A DNA stretch of 5,898 nt from Chloroflexia bacterium (GTDB taxonomy: Bacteria > Chloroflexota > Chloroflexia > Thermomicrobiales > UBA6265). The position numbers were made by a program, and so were the translations under genes. Under the pieces are notes generated by a model. It did not search any database. It was given only the letters and a program-made list of their open reading frames with translations, and was not told where the DNA came from. The stretch is taken from NCBI GenBank assembly GCA_013696525.1, contig JACCYK010000321.1, forward strand, positions 1 to 5,898. The letters run 5' to 3'. Of this stretch, positions 1 through 5,732 are shown one piece after another (positions within the stretch are counted from its first letter, which is position 1; every line of letters begins with the position of its first letter).

Positions 1-459
1 CGCTATGAGCACGAAGGTGTGGCCCGCGACGGGGCGAAGATGGTGGCGGCGGTGGCGGTGGCCCAAGTGCCGAAGATCACGGTGATGATCGGCGCCAGCT
101 ACGGCGCCGGCAACTACGCGATGTGCGGCCGCGCCTATGACCCGCGGTTCGTCTTCTCCTGGCCGTCCCACCGGATCGCGGTCATGGGCGGCGAGCAGGC
201 GGCCGGCGTCCTCACCGAGATCCAACGGCAAAGCGCGCACGCTCGCGGCGTCCCGCTCGACGAGGCGGCGCTGCTGGCGGCACAAGCGGAGGTCGAAGCG
301 CGGTACGCGGTGGAAGCCAGCCCGTACTACGCGACGGCCCGGCTCTGGGACGACGGCATCATCGACCCCCGGCAGACCCGGCAGGTGGTCGGCCTCGCCT
401 TGGCAACCACGCTGAACGCCCCGATTCCGGCCACGGAGTACGGGGTGCTGCGAATCTGA
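1..459 (+). CDS. mccB: Methylcrotonyl-CoA carboxylase carboxyltransferase (beta) subunit, 3' part
   Basis: Only the last 152 codons are present; the reading frame is open from the first base and ends at TGA 457-459. The beta subunit transfers CO2 from carboxybiotin to 3-methylcrotonyl-CoA in leucine breakdown, in the cytoplasm. What is seen is the C-terminal half of a carboxyltransferase (crotonase-like) domain: a GAKM helix near residues 11-14, the oxyanion-loop stretch GASYGAGNYAMCGRAYDPRF, then a segment beginning SWPSHRIAVMGGEQAAGVL. The combination of GAGNY-MCGRAY with RI-VMGGEQAAGVL is typical of MCC beta subunits and, less often, geranyl-CoA carboxylase; propionyl- and acetyl-CoA carboxylase beta chains differ here. 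The C-terminus, EYGVLRI, resembles the family's usual YGVFRM-like end. The alpha subunit gene starts 31 bp downstream, so the two form an operon. The exact acyl-CoA substrate is inferred from family resemblance. Confidence 0.9.
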   Translation, partial: RYEHEGVARDGAKMVAAVAVAQVPKITVMIGASYGAGNYAMCGRAYDPRFVFSWPSHRIAVMGGEQAAGVLTEIQRQSAHARGVPLDEAALLAAQAEVEARYAVEASPYYATARLWDDGIIDPRQTRQVVGLALATTLNAPIPATEYGVLRI

Positions 460-584
460 AGTCGTGAGTCGTAAGAAGGAGCGTGGGCGGATGGATCATC
501 GCGAGCATGACCAGCCACCACACGCCAGCCTATCGCCTCGCGAATCGCTCACGGCTCACGGCTCACGACCTACGACTCACGACT
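460..584. repeat. 14-bp perfect inverted repeat flanking the mccA start
   Basis: The left arm AGTCGTGAGTCGTA at 460-473 is the exact reverse complement of TACGACTCACGACT at 571-584, with 97 bp between the arms. The left arm begins one base after the mccB stop codon. The right arm is already inside mccA. The similarity extends a little beyond the arms with mismatches. The arrangement resembles a small non-autonomous palindromic or MITE-like element, but no target-site duplication is evident, and a transposon origin is only an inference. Confidence 0.7.
476..481 (+). promoter_or_regulatory. Ribosome binding site of mccA
   Basis: AAGGAG, within the longer AGAAGGAG, lies 9 bases before ATG 491. 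It decides the start: the in-frame GTG at 464 lies upstream of this site, has no comparable purine tract before it, and sits inside the left repeat arm. Confidence 0.65.
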
Positions 585-2530
585 CCCGTCGGGTCGCCAT
601 CGCGAATCGGGGCGAGATCGCGGTTCGCATCGCCGCCACCTGCTGGCGGCTCGGCCTGGTGCCGGTGTTGCTGATCGGGAAACCGGACCGCGATGGCTTC
701 GCGGCGAGGCAGATCGGCCGGGTGGAGCTGATCGGCGAGGCGGGGACGGAGCTTGATCCCGTGCTCGTGGTCGCGGCGGCGATTCGGGCGCGGGCCGGGT
801 TGCTGCATCCTGGCTATGGATTCTTGAGCGAGCGGCCGGAGCTGGCCGAGGCGTGCGCGGCGGCCGGGATCGTCTTTGTCGGCCCCAGCCCGGCGACGCT
901 TCGCCAGTGCCACGACAAGGTTGCCACCCGCGAGGCGGCGGCGCGGGCTGGGGTGCCCGTGTTGCCGGCGAGCCCGCCGCTCGCCCCGGAGCCGGATCGC
1001 TGGCGGGCCGCGGCGGAAGCGGTCGGCTATCCGCTATTGGTCAAACCCGTCGCCGCCGGCGGCGGTCGTGGCTTGCGCCGGGTGATGGACGCGGCCAGCC
1101 TGGAGGATGCCATAGCCGCCTCGTCGCGCGAAGGTGACGTTAGCGGCGCCGGCCAAGCCGTGTACCTTGAACGAGCGTTGAACCGGCCCCGGCACATCGA
1201 GGTGCAGCTTGCCGGTGACGGACGGCGGCTGCTCGCCCTCGGCGACCGTGATTGCTCACTGCAGCGCCGGCACCAAAAGGTGATCGAGGAAGCGCCGGCC
1301 CCGAACCTGGACCCGCGGATTCGGCGGGCGCTGCACGCCCACGCGGTCGCCGTGGCCACGGAAGTTGATCTGCGGGGGATCGCGACCTGCGAGTTTCTGG
1401 TTGGCGGGGAGACGATCGCCTTTCTCGAGATCAACCCCCGGCTTCAAGTTGAGCATCCGGTGACGGAAGTGGTCACCGGCATCGACCTGGTCGAGTGGCA
1501 ACTGCGCCTGGCGATGGGCGAGCCCCTCCCCCGAGATACGCCGCCGGAGCCTCGCGGTCACGCGATTGAGGCCCGTATCTACGCTGAAGATCCAGGGGCC
1601 GGGTTCCTGCCGGCGCCAGGGCGACTAGCGACCGTGGCGTGGCCGGTCGGGCCGGGAATCCGGGTTGATGCCGGGTATGCCAGTGGCGACGACATCCCAT
1701 CGGACTATGACGCAATGGTGGCGAAAGTCATCGTCACCGCGTCCGACCGGAGTGCCGCGCTGGACGGGCTCCGAACGGCGCTAGCGGACACGATCGTTGC
1801 CAGGGTGCCGACCAACCTCCGCTGGCTCCTCGATCTGCTGGCGGCGCCCGACGTCGTTGCCGGAAGAGCGACGACGGAGACGGCGGGAACCGTGGCCGTG
1901 ACCATTCCAAGTCACCGCTCGGCCCTCCTCGGCGCGGTGGCGCACACCCTAGACCGATCGCAAGCCGCCGGGAACGATCCCTGGACGGCGATCGGGCCGT
2001 TCCGTCTCACCGGCGCCGCCGAGCTTGCGTTCCATGGTGATGACTGGGAGGAGTCGCTTCGGGTCGAACGAGCGGGCGGGGCGTGGCTGGTGAGCGACAC
2101 GTCGTCAACGGTGCCGCTGGCCTGGTGGCGGGATGAAGCCGGGGTGTGGACCATTGCCGCTGGCGACTCGGTGGTGAAGCTCGCGATCGTCGAACGAGAT
2201 GGCCGTTTGGAGATCGCCGGCGGCGGTGGCCGCTGGCTGGTCGCGGCTGGTCCACGCCCGGTGCTTGCCGCCGATCGCCGCCGGCATCCAACCGACGGCC
2301 GGATTCGGGCTCCCATGCCGGGGCGGATCCTGCGGATCGCGGTCGCGCCCGGTGATCAGGTGGTCGCCGGCCAGGCGCTGGTGATGCTGACGGCGATGAA
2401 GATGGAACTGACCCGCGAGGCGCCGGCGGCGGGCACGGTGACCACCGTGGCCTGTGCCGTGGGTGACCAGGTCGACGCCAACCAAGTCCTGATCGAGCTG
2501 CGGCTGGAGGCGCCGGTGCCGGCGACATAG
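491..2530 (+). CDS. mccA: Methylcrotonyl-CoA carboxylase biotin carboxylase/carrier (alpha) subunit
   Basis: A 679-residue protein that carboxylates its own biotin with ATP and bicarbonate and passes the carboxyl group to the beta subunit. The biotin carboxylase domain begins near residue 34 (RVAIANRGEIAVRI). It carries HPGYGFLSE (His106), ATP-site Lys143 and Lys185, a glycine-rich loop at about 189-193 (AAGGGRG), RRHQKVIEEAP with Lys263, EINPRLQVEHPVTE (Glu313, Asn315, Arg317) and EARIYAEDP (Arg362), so all the catalytic positions I can place are kept. A less conserved linker (about 480-600) corresponds to the BT region that contacts the beta subunit. The biotinyl domain runs from about 606 to 675, with AMKME and the biotin acceptor Lys637. 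The length fits MCC alpha subunits. ATG 491 is chosen for its Shine-Dalgarno site; GTG 464 would add nine residues. Residues 1-33 are odd: low-complexity, partly encoded by tandem 7-mers, and not part of the family fold. Geranyl-CoA or another acyl-CoA carboxylase remains possible. Confidence 0.9.
   Translation: MDHREHDQPPHASLSPRESLTAHGSRPTTHDSRRVAIANRGEIAVRIAATCWRLGLVPVLLIGKPDRDGFAARQIGRVELIGEAGTELDPVLVVAAAIRARAGLLHPGYGFLSERPELAEACAAAGIVFVGPSPATLRQCHDKVATREAAARAGVPVLPASPPLAPEPDRWRAAAEAVGYPLLVKPVAAGGGRGLRRVMDAASLEDAIAASSREGDVSGAGQAVYLERALNRPRHIEVQLAGDGRRLLALGDRDCSLQRRHQKVIEEAPAPNLDPRIRRALHAHAVAVATEVDLRGIATCEFLVGGETIAFLEINPRLQVEHPVTEVVTGIDLVEWQLRLAMGEPLPRDTPPEPRGHAIEARIYAEDPGAGFLPAPGRLATVAWPVGPGIRVDAGYASGDDIPSDYDAMVAKVIVTASDRSAALDGLRTALADTIVARVPTNLRWLLDLLAAPDVVAGRATTETAGTVAVTIPSHRSALLGAVAHTLDRSQAAGNDPWTAIGPFRLTGAAELAFHGDDWEESLRVERAGGAWLVSDTSSTVPLAWWRDEAGVWTIAAGDSVVKLAIVERDGRLEIAGGGGRWLVAAGPRPVLAADRRRHPTDGRIRAPMPGRILRIAVAPGDQVVAGQALVMLTAMKMELTREAPAAGTVTTVACAVGDQVDANQVLIELRLEAPVPAT
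548..589 (+). repeat. Six tandem heptamers inside the mccA 5' coding end
   Basis: Reading from 548, the units are CTCACGG, CTCACGG, CTCACGA, CCTACGA, CTCACGA and CTCCCGT: a degenerate 7-bp tandem array. Because 7 is not a multiple of 3, the array encodes a non-repeating peptide, roughly mccA residues 20-33. Its last three units contain the right arm of the inverted repeat. The conserved carboxylase fold starts immediately after it, at about 592. Confidence 0.75.
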
Positions 2531-2550
2531 GCGAAGTATCGGCTCAGCTC

Positions 2551-2591
2551 GGATGGATGCCGGCGCCTGGCCAGCGCATCATCCCGATGCG
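2551..2591. terminator. Possible bidirectional hairpin between convergent genes
   Basis: Two alternative stems overlap just after mccA and across the stop codon of the minus-strand membrane gene. GGATGGATGC (2551-2560) can pair with GCATCATCC (2576-2584) with one bulged base; CGCATC (2575-2580) can pair with GATGCG (2586-2591) around the loop ATCCC. Neither stem is followed by a T-run on either strand, so it is not a textbook intrinsic terminator. Position, between converging genes 48 bp apart, is the main support. Confidence 0.3.
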
Positions 2592-3034
2592 GGGGTTGAC
2601 CCGGCGTCGGGTATTCTCCGCAACTGCCGGAGCCGGACCGCTAGCGCCGCCGTCGTTACGAGCGAAACGATGCTGAGCAATAGCCAGTCGGTGGGACGGC
2701 CGCCGAGGTGGTTGTCCATGATGTGGCTCATGACGTGCAAGGTATTGCCGGTCAGGAAGCCGCCGAGGGCAACCGCGATGCCGTCTTCCCAGAGCAGGGC
2801 CAGCAGCAAGGTGACGCCGATGCCGACCTGAAAGGCCCCAATGTCATGCAGGAAGTGAGTGTGCGGCGGAAACTGAACGAGGGCGGCAAACGAGGCGGGG
2901 TCAACGGAGGACCAGGCACCGATGCCGACGGTGAGCAGACCGATGATGCCGACAACCGCTTTGATGAGCGTGCCGGCCACCTGATACCCCGCCGTCCGCG
3001 GCGCGTATCGTGGCGTATCGCGCGTTACATTCAC
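2579..3034 (-). CDS. Four-helix integral membrane protein, function unknown
   Basis: A 151-residue protein with four likely membrane segments at about 21-41, 65-82, 84-102 and 117-134. The most distinctive part is the stretch between helices 1 and 2, FPPHTHFLHDIGAFQVGIG, with His63-Asp64, followed by LHVMSHIMDNHLGGRPTDW before helix 4. I recall similar small unnamed membrane proteins with an 'HDIGAFQ'-like motif in high-GC bacteria, but cannot assign a function. The start is GTG 3034: a strong GGAAAGGGG purine tract lies 7 bases upstream, and the GTG overlaps the preceding short frame's stop codon (GTGA). The same frame stays open to 3325, but that part is antisense to the preceding gene and shows no family-like sequence. 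The protein is last in the sigma-factor cluster and probably co-transcribed with it. The C-terminal tail after about residue 140 is soluble and glycine/proline-rich. Confidence 0.75.
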   Translation of the reverse strand: MNVTRDTPRYAPRTAGYQVAGTLIKAVVGIIGLLTVGIGAWSSVDPASFAALVQFPPHTHFLHDIGAFQVGIGVTLLLALLWEDGIAVALGGFLTGNTLHVMSHIMDNHLGGRPTDWLLLSIVSLVTTAALAVRLRQLRRIPDAGSTPASG

Positions 3035-3132
3035 CGCTGACCCCTTTCCGAAACGAGCCGATTTTTGGCGGAAGACGGTTGCCGGCGGAAATATCGCCTG
3101 ATCCCCGCGCCCAGGACAACGAGGAGGAACAT
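3031..3132 (-). CDS. Putative 33-residue single-pass membrane peptide
   Basis: A short frame in the gap between the epimerase-like gene and the four-helix membrane gene. It encodes MFLLVVLGAGIRRYFRRQPS followed by SAKNRLVSERGQR: a hydrophobic start of about ten residues, then a strongly basic cytoplasm-like tail (RRYFRR), the layout of many small bacterial membrane peptides. Its TGA overlaps the next gene's GTG start by the pattern GTGA, which suggests translational coupling. Against it: no good ribosome binding site precedes ATG 3132, it is very short, and third codon positions are G/C in 23 of 33 codons, a modest bias for this genome. The frame is also open upstream, without a start codon, to the TAG of the epimerase-like gene, with which it is in phase. 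It could therefore be a severed or read-through C-terminal tail of that protein. Confidence 0.35.
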   Translation of the reverse strand: MFLLVVLGAGIRRYFRRQPSSAKNRLVSERGQR

Positions 3133-3174
3133 CCAGAGCCCGATTCGGATCGGGGCGGCGGGTAGGGGCGACGG

Positions 3175-4107
3175 CTAGCGATGCGCCGCGATCCGCGCCA
3201 ATCCGTCGATCACGCTTGGCACCGACGGCGCCCAGGCGGTCGCCTCGCGGAAGCGCCGGTTCGAGATGCGGCGGCTCCGAAAGAGCCACGCTCCGGCAAC
3301 ACCCATCGCGCGGCGGACCAGCCAACCCGGCAGCGGACGCACCCGTCGTCGCCCGGTGGCGGCGGCCAGCGCGGACGTCAACTGGCGCTGCCGGACCGGC
3401 TCGTTATCGACCACATCGTAGATGCCCGTGGGCGCCCGGACGAGCGCGGCCAGCACTGCCGTCGCGGCGTCCTCGACCCACAGCATCGGCACGAAGGCGT
3501 CGGCAGCGCCGCCAAAGATGGAGAAACCGCGCCGCGCCAGCTTCAGTTGGTCGCGCGTCCCAGGGTCGTCCGGCCCATAGAGTTGCCCGAACCGGAGCAC
3601 GATCCCTCGTCGTTCGTTCGCCGGCGCCGCTGCCGCAAAGCCGAGGACGGCGTCTTCGGCGGCGATCGTGGAGCGCAGGAGCGGCGCTGGATCGACCGGG
3701 GTCGATGCGGCCTCGATCCAATCACCGCCATGGTCCGGATAGACGAACGCGATGCTCGGATAGACGATGGCGCCAATCCCCGCGCTGATCGCGGCCGCGA
3801 CGAGATTGCGCGTGCCCTCGCTCCGGATACGATCGTTCTCGCGCCACGACTCCGGGCGTCGAAGCCGCGACGCCGGCGGGATCCGGGTGGCCAGATGCAG
3901 GATCGCATCCGCACCCGCCACGGCCTTCGTCAAGTCCCCGACGTCGAACAAATCTGCCCGTAGTGGAGCGGCGCCGAGTCCGCGGATGACCGCATCATTC
4001 GACGCCGACCGGGAGAGGGCGCGGACGGAGTGGCCGGCCGTGACCAACTTGGGAACGGTGGCCCGGCCGATGACGCCGGTGGCGCCGGTAACGAAGATCG
4101 TTGACAT
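3175..4107 (-). CDS. NAD(P)-binding epimerase/reductase-like protein (extended-SDR fold), ECF41 partner
   Basis: A 310-residue protein of the NAD-dependent epimerase/dehydratase family, cytoplasmic. The Rossmann start VTGATGVIGR carries GxxGxxG (Gly8, Gly11, Gly14). Asp52 in ADLFD, HLAT at 71-74, Asn91 before the GTRNLVAA helix, and LRFGQLYGPDD (171-181) are standard family landmarks. The usual catalytic YxxxK is not seen: where PYGRSK-like sequence is expected there is PLLRSTIAAE, with Leu143 and Thr147 at the Tyr and Lys places. It may therefore bind a dinucleotide without normal SDR chemistry, or use other residues; the substrate is unknown. ATG 4107 follows GAGGAG at 6 bases and is preferred over TTG 4128, whose TTGA would overlap the sigma stop codon. 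The sigma gene ends 17 bp upstream. ECF41 sigma genes are known to sit beside carboxymuconolactone decarboxylase, oxidoreductase or epimerase (COE) genes, and this is such a partner. Confidence 0.85.
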   Translation of the reverse strand: MSTIFVTGATGVIGRATVPKLVTAGHSVRALSRSASNDAVIRGLGAAPLRADLFDVGDLTKAVAGADAILHLATRIPPASRLRRPESWRENDRIRSEGTRNLVAAAISAGIGAIVYPSIAFVYPDHGGDWIEAASTPVDPAPLLRSTIAAEDAVLGFAAAAPANERRGIVLRFGQLYGPDDPGTRDQLKLARRGFSIFGGAADAFVPMLWVEDAATAVLAALVRAPTGIYDVVDNEPVRQRQLTSALAAATGRRRVRPLPGWLVRRAMGVAGAWLFRSRRISNRRFREATAWAPSVPSVIDGLARIAAHR

Positions 4108-4124
4108 CACTGACTCCTCGAGGC

Positions 4125-5057
4125 TCAACGTTCGGGCTCGGACCGGAGATCACGTCGTGACCACCCGCCATGCGGCGCGACGCCGGTAAGTCGATCCGCG
4201 ATCCCCCGCAGCTTGTCGGGATTGACGACGACGTAGATCGCCTGGATGCCCGTCTCGCTCACGTCGAAGGTGGCGACACTTTGCACCGTGCCGTCGATGA
4301 GCGTGACGATACCGGGCTGCCCATTGATTGATTCGATCTGGTAGCGCGTCGCTGGAGGCGCCAAGTGGCTCAATTTGGTCAGGAACAGCGCCACCTTGTC
4401 GCGACCGATGACCGGCTTGCGGGCCGCGTTGACCTTGCCGCCGCCATCCGAGAAAATCGTCACGTCTTCCGCCAGCGTCGCGATCAGCGACGGCGTGTCG
4501 CCGTCGGCCACGGCCCGCAGGAACCGCGTCGTCAATCGCTCGCGGTGATCCGGGTCAACTTTGAAGCGGGGGCGGCGTTCGGCCATGTGGATCCGGGCGC
4601 GTCTGGCAACCTGCCGGCAGTAGGGCTCGCTCTCCTTGACGATCTCGCCAACAGCGGCGAAGTCGTAGCCAAACACGTCGTGCAGGAGGAAGACGGCGCG
4701 CTCCTTTGGCGAGAGCGACTCCAGCAAGACGAGGAAGGCAAACGAAATCGACTCGAAATCGACCGCGGTCTCGGCGATATCGGGGGCCGCTCCAGCAAGC
4801 GGCTCCGGCAACCAGGGGCCGATGTACCGCTCTCGCTGGGCACGGGCCGAGCCCAGCAGGTCGAGGCAAATGCGGCTGATGACCGTCGTCAGCCACGCCT
4901 TCGGCGATCGGATCTCATCTCCCGCCCCCCGCGCCCGATGCCAGCGGAGGTAGGTCTCCTGCACCGCATCCTCGGCGTCGGTGACGCTGCCCAGCATGCG
5001 ATAGGCGATGGCGAACAAGAGCGGCCGGTGGTCGAGAAATGGTTCACTGTCGGTCAT
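4125..5057 (-). CDS. ECF41/SigJ-like RNA polymerase sigma factor with SnoaL-like C-terminal domain
   Basis: A 310-residue extracytoplasmic-function sigma factor that directs RNA polymerase to a small promoter set. Region 2 covers about 8-75 (DAEDAVQETYLRWH, SPKAWLTTVISRICLDLL). WLPEP at 82-86 is in the linker. Region 4 covers about 105-160 (LSPKERAVFLLHDVFGYDFAAV, then RQVARRARIHM). A SnoaL-like domain follows from about 168 to 285, with DGGGK at 204-208 and NPDKL at 279-283. WLP, DGGGK and NPDKL are the signature of the ECF41 group, in which the fused C-terminal domain modulates activity in place of a separate anti-sigma factor; none is seen here. ATG 5057 is chosen because GGAG lies 6 bases upstream and homologues begin at about this point. 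An in-frame ATG at 5120 would add 21 mostly basic residues but lies only 8 bases from the promoter -10 element, so it could be used only on a near-leaderless transcript. The downstream epimerase-like gene is its likely target. Confidence 0.92.
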   Translation of the reverse strand: MTDSEPFLDHRPLLFAIAYRMLGSVTDAEDAVQETYLRWHRARGAGDEIRSPKAWLTTVISRICLDLLGSARAQRERYIGPWLPEPLAGAAPDIAETAVDFESISFAFLVLLESLSPKERAVFLLHDVFGYDFAAVGEIVKESEPYCRQVARRARIHMAERRPRFKVDPDHRERLTTRFLRAVADGDTPSLIATLAEDVTIFSDGGGKVNAARKPVIGRDKVALFLTKLSHLAPPATRYQIESINGQPGIVTLIDGTVQSVATFDVSETGIQAIYVVVNPDKLRGIADRLTGVAPHGGWSRRDLRSEPER

Positions 5058-5128
5058 GCCAGGCTCCACGAAGGTTCGGCGTCGCGGCGTCAGCCGGGGG
5101 TGCCGTCGCCGCTCGCTCATAATTAGGA

Positions 5129-5155
5129 GACGATCCCGCGCCCGATCGCGTGACA
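5129..5155 (-). promoter_or_regulatory. ECF41-type promoter upstream of the sigma gene
   Basis: On the minus strand, TGTCACG (5155-5149) is followed by exactly 16 bases and then CGTC (5132-5129). From memory, the ECF41 consensus is TGTCACA-N16-CGTC, so there is one mismatch, in the last -35 base. Transcription would start near 5122, giving a leader of about 65 nt before ATG 5057. The site implies autoregulation of the sigma factor and its downstream genes. Confidence 0.75.
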
Positions 5156-5176
5156 GCGGCGGGGTGTACCGCTCCT

Positions 5177-5182
5177 TATAAT
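5177..5182 (+). promoter_or_regulatory. Candidate housekeeping -10 box for the divergent membrane gene
   Basis: TATAAT is a perfect -10 match in otherwise GC-rich DNA, 42 bases before GTG 5225. No good -35 lies at 17 bases; GTGACA at 5150-5155 resembles TTGACA but is 21 bases away and coincides with the opposite-strand ECF41 -35. The remainder of the 167-bp intergenic region (5058-5224) shows no other convincing signal to me, apart from the sigma leader. Confidence 0.4.
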
Positions 5183-5224
5183 GACACCGGCGCCGAAAGT
5201 GGGATCAAACGACTGGGGTAGACC

Positions 5225-5566
5225 GTGACGGCCGATCAACCCGACGACCGGATGCAAGCGGGACGGGACGCGACCGGCCGTCGCTTGCGAGTGCAGATGG
5301 GCATCTTCACCGCGGTGTTTGTCGTCATCACGGCGCTGGCGGTGGTGCGGGTGGAGCAGGACGGGATCGCTCCGCGCTGGCCGCTCGCGGGCTTCGCCGT
5401 GGGCCTCATTATTGGCGTGATCCTGGGGCGAAGCAAGGCGCTCGGGTGGAATGCGGCGGCGCATCAGGTCGTCAGCTCGCTGACCATTGGCGGTGTCGTC
5501 GTCACGGTGGCCTACCTGGTGTTCCTGAGTGTTGCGGGACCGCAACGTGGGCACCGTCGTGCATGA
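5225..5566 (+). CDS. Small multi-helix membrane protein, N-terminal three helices
   Basis: A 113-residue frame beginning GTG 5225, with a weak GGGG tract 6 bases upstream. ATG 5252 and ATG 5297 are alternative starts. After a polar N-terminus come hydrophobic segments at about 25-42, 53-69 and 85-103. The C-terminus then changes to AGPQRGHRRA, which looks out of frame. The next frame, from 5529, continues with a fourth helix and a basic RDIRRIL tail that would complete a normal four-helix protein. No enzyme or transporter motif is recognised, and I cannot name the family. It is divergent from the sigma factor, sharing the 167-bp intergenic region. Confidence 0.6.
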   Translation: MTADQPDDRMQAGRDATGRRLRVQMGIFTAVFVVITALAVVRVEQDGIAPRWPLAGFAVGLIIGVILGRSKALGWNAAAHQVVSSLTIGGVVVTVAYLVFLSVAGPQRGHRRA

Positions 5567-5693
5567 TTCGACCACGGTCGCCGTCACCGGCCTGGCGGTC
5601 ACGGGCGGCGTCATGTTGGGCCGGCTGCTCGTCACGGTGCGCGATATCCGCCGCATCCTGACCAATGCCGGCGTCCTCGACCACTCGCGGTAG
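5529..5693 (+). CDS. Fourth-helix segment of the preceding membrane protein, in a shifted frame
   Basis: From GTG 5529 this frame gives 54 residues, with one hydrophobic helix at about 15-37 (TTVAVTGLAVTGGVMLGRLL) and a basic tail VRDIRRILTNAG, ending at TAG 5691-5693. It overlaps the previous frame by 38 bases. Skipping one base near 5528 would join the two into one protein of about 155 residues with four helices. GTG 5559 is another possible start. The explanation may be a sequencing error, a true frameshift mutation, or two overlapping, translationally coupled genes. No run of identical bases or classic slippery heptamer is seen at the junction. Confidence 0.45.
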   Translation: MLRDRNVGTVVHDSTTVAVTGLAVTGGVMLGRLLVTVRDIRRILTNAGVLDHSR

Positions 5694-5732
5694 CAGGCGC
5701 GGACTGGCGATTGTAACGAAGGGAAGTAATCG

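Noticed and set aside
464..490. GTG 464 as start of mccA
   Set aside because: It lies within the repeat arm, without a ribosome binding site; AAGGAG is placed for ATG 491.
2579..3325. Longer 248-residue version of the four-helix membrane protein
   Set aside because: The extra 97 residues are antisense to the epimerase-like gene and look like shadow sequence; GTG 3034 has a strong purine tract and a GTGA overlap.
3181..3963. Plus-strand 260-residue open frame
   Set aside because: Antisense to the epimerase-like gene; arginine-rich composition typical of a high-GC shadow frame, with no recognisable fold.
4107..4128. TTG 4128 as start of the epimerase-like gene, overlapping the sigma stop as TTGA
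   Set aside because: ATG 4107 has GAGGAG at proper spacing and directly precedes the conserved Rossmann strand; the seven extra residues match nothing. Not fully excluded.
4365..5126. Plus-strand 253-residue open frame
   Set aside because: Antisense to the sigma factor, whose motifs are unambiguous; charged low-complexity sequence.
5123..5665. Minus-strand 180-residue open frame upstream of the sigma gene
   Set aside because: Covers the sigma promoter and lies antisense to the small membrane protein; histidine/arginine-rich shadow with no motif.
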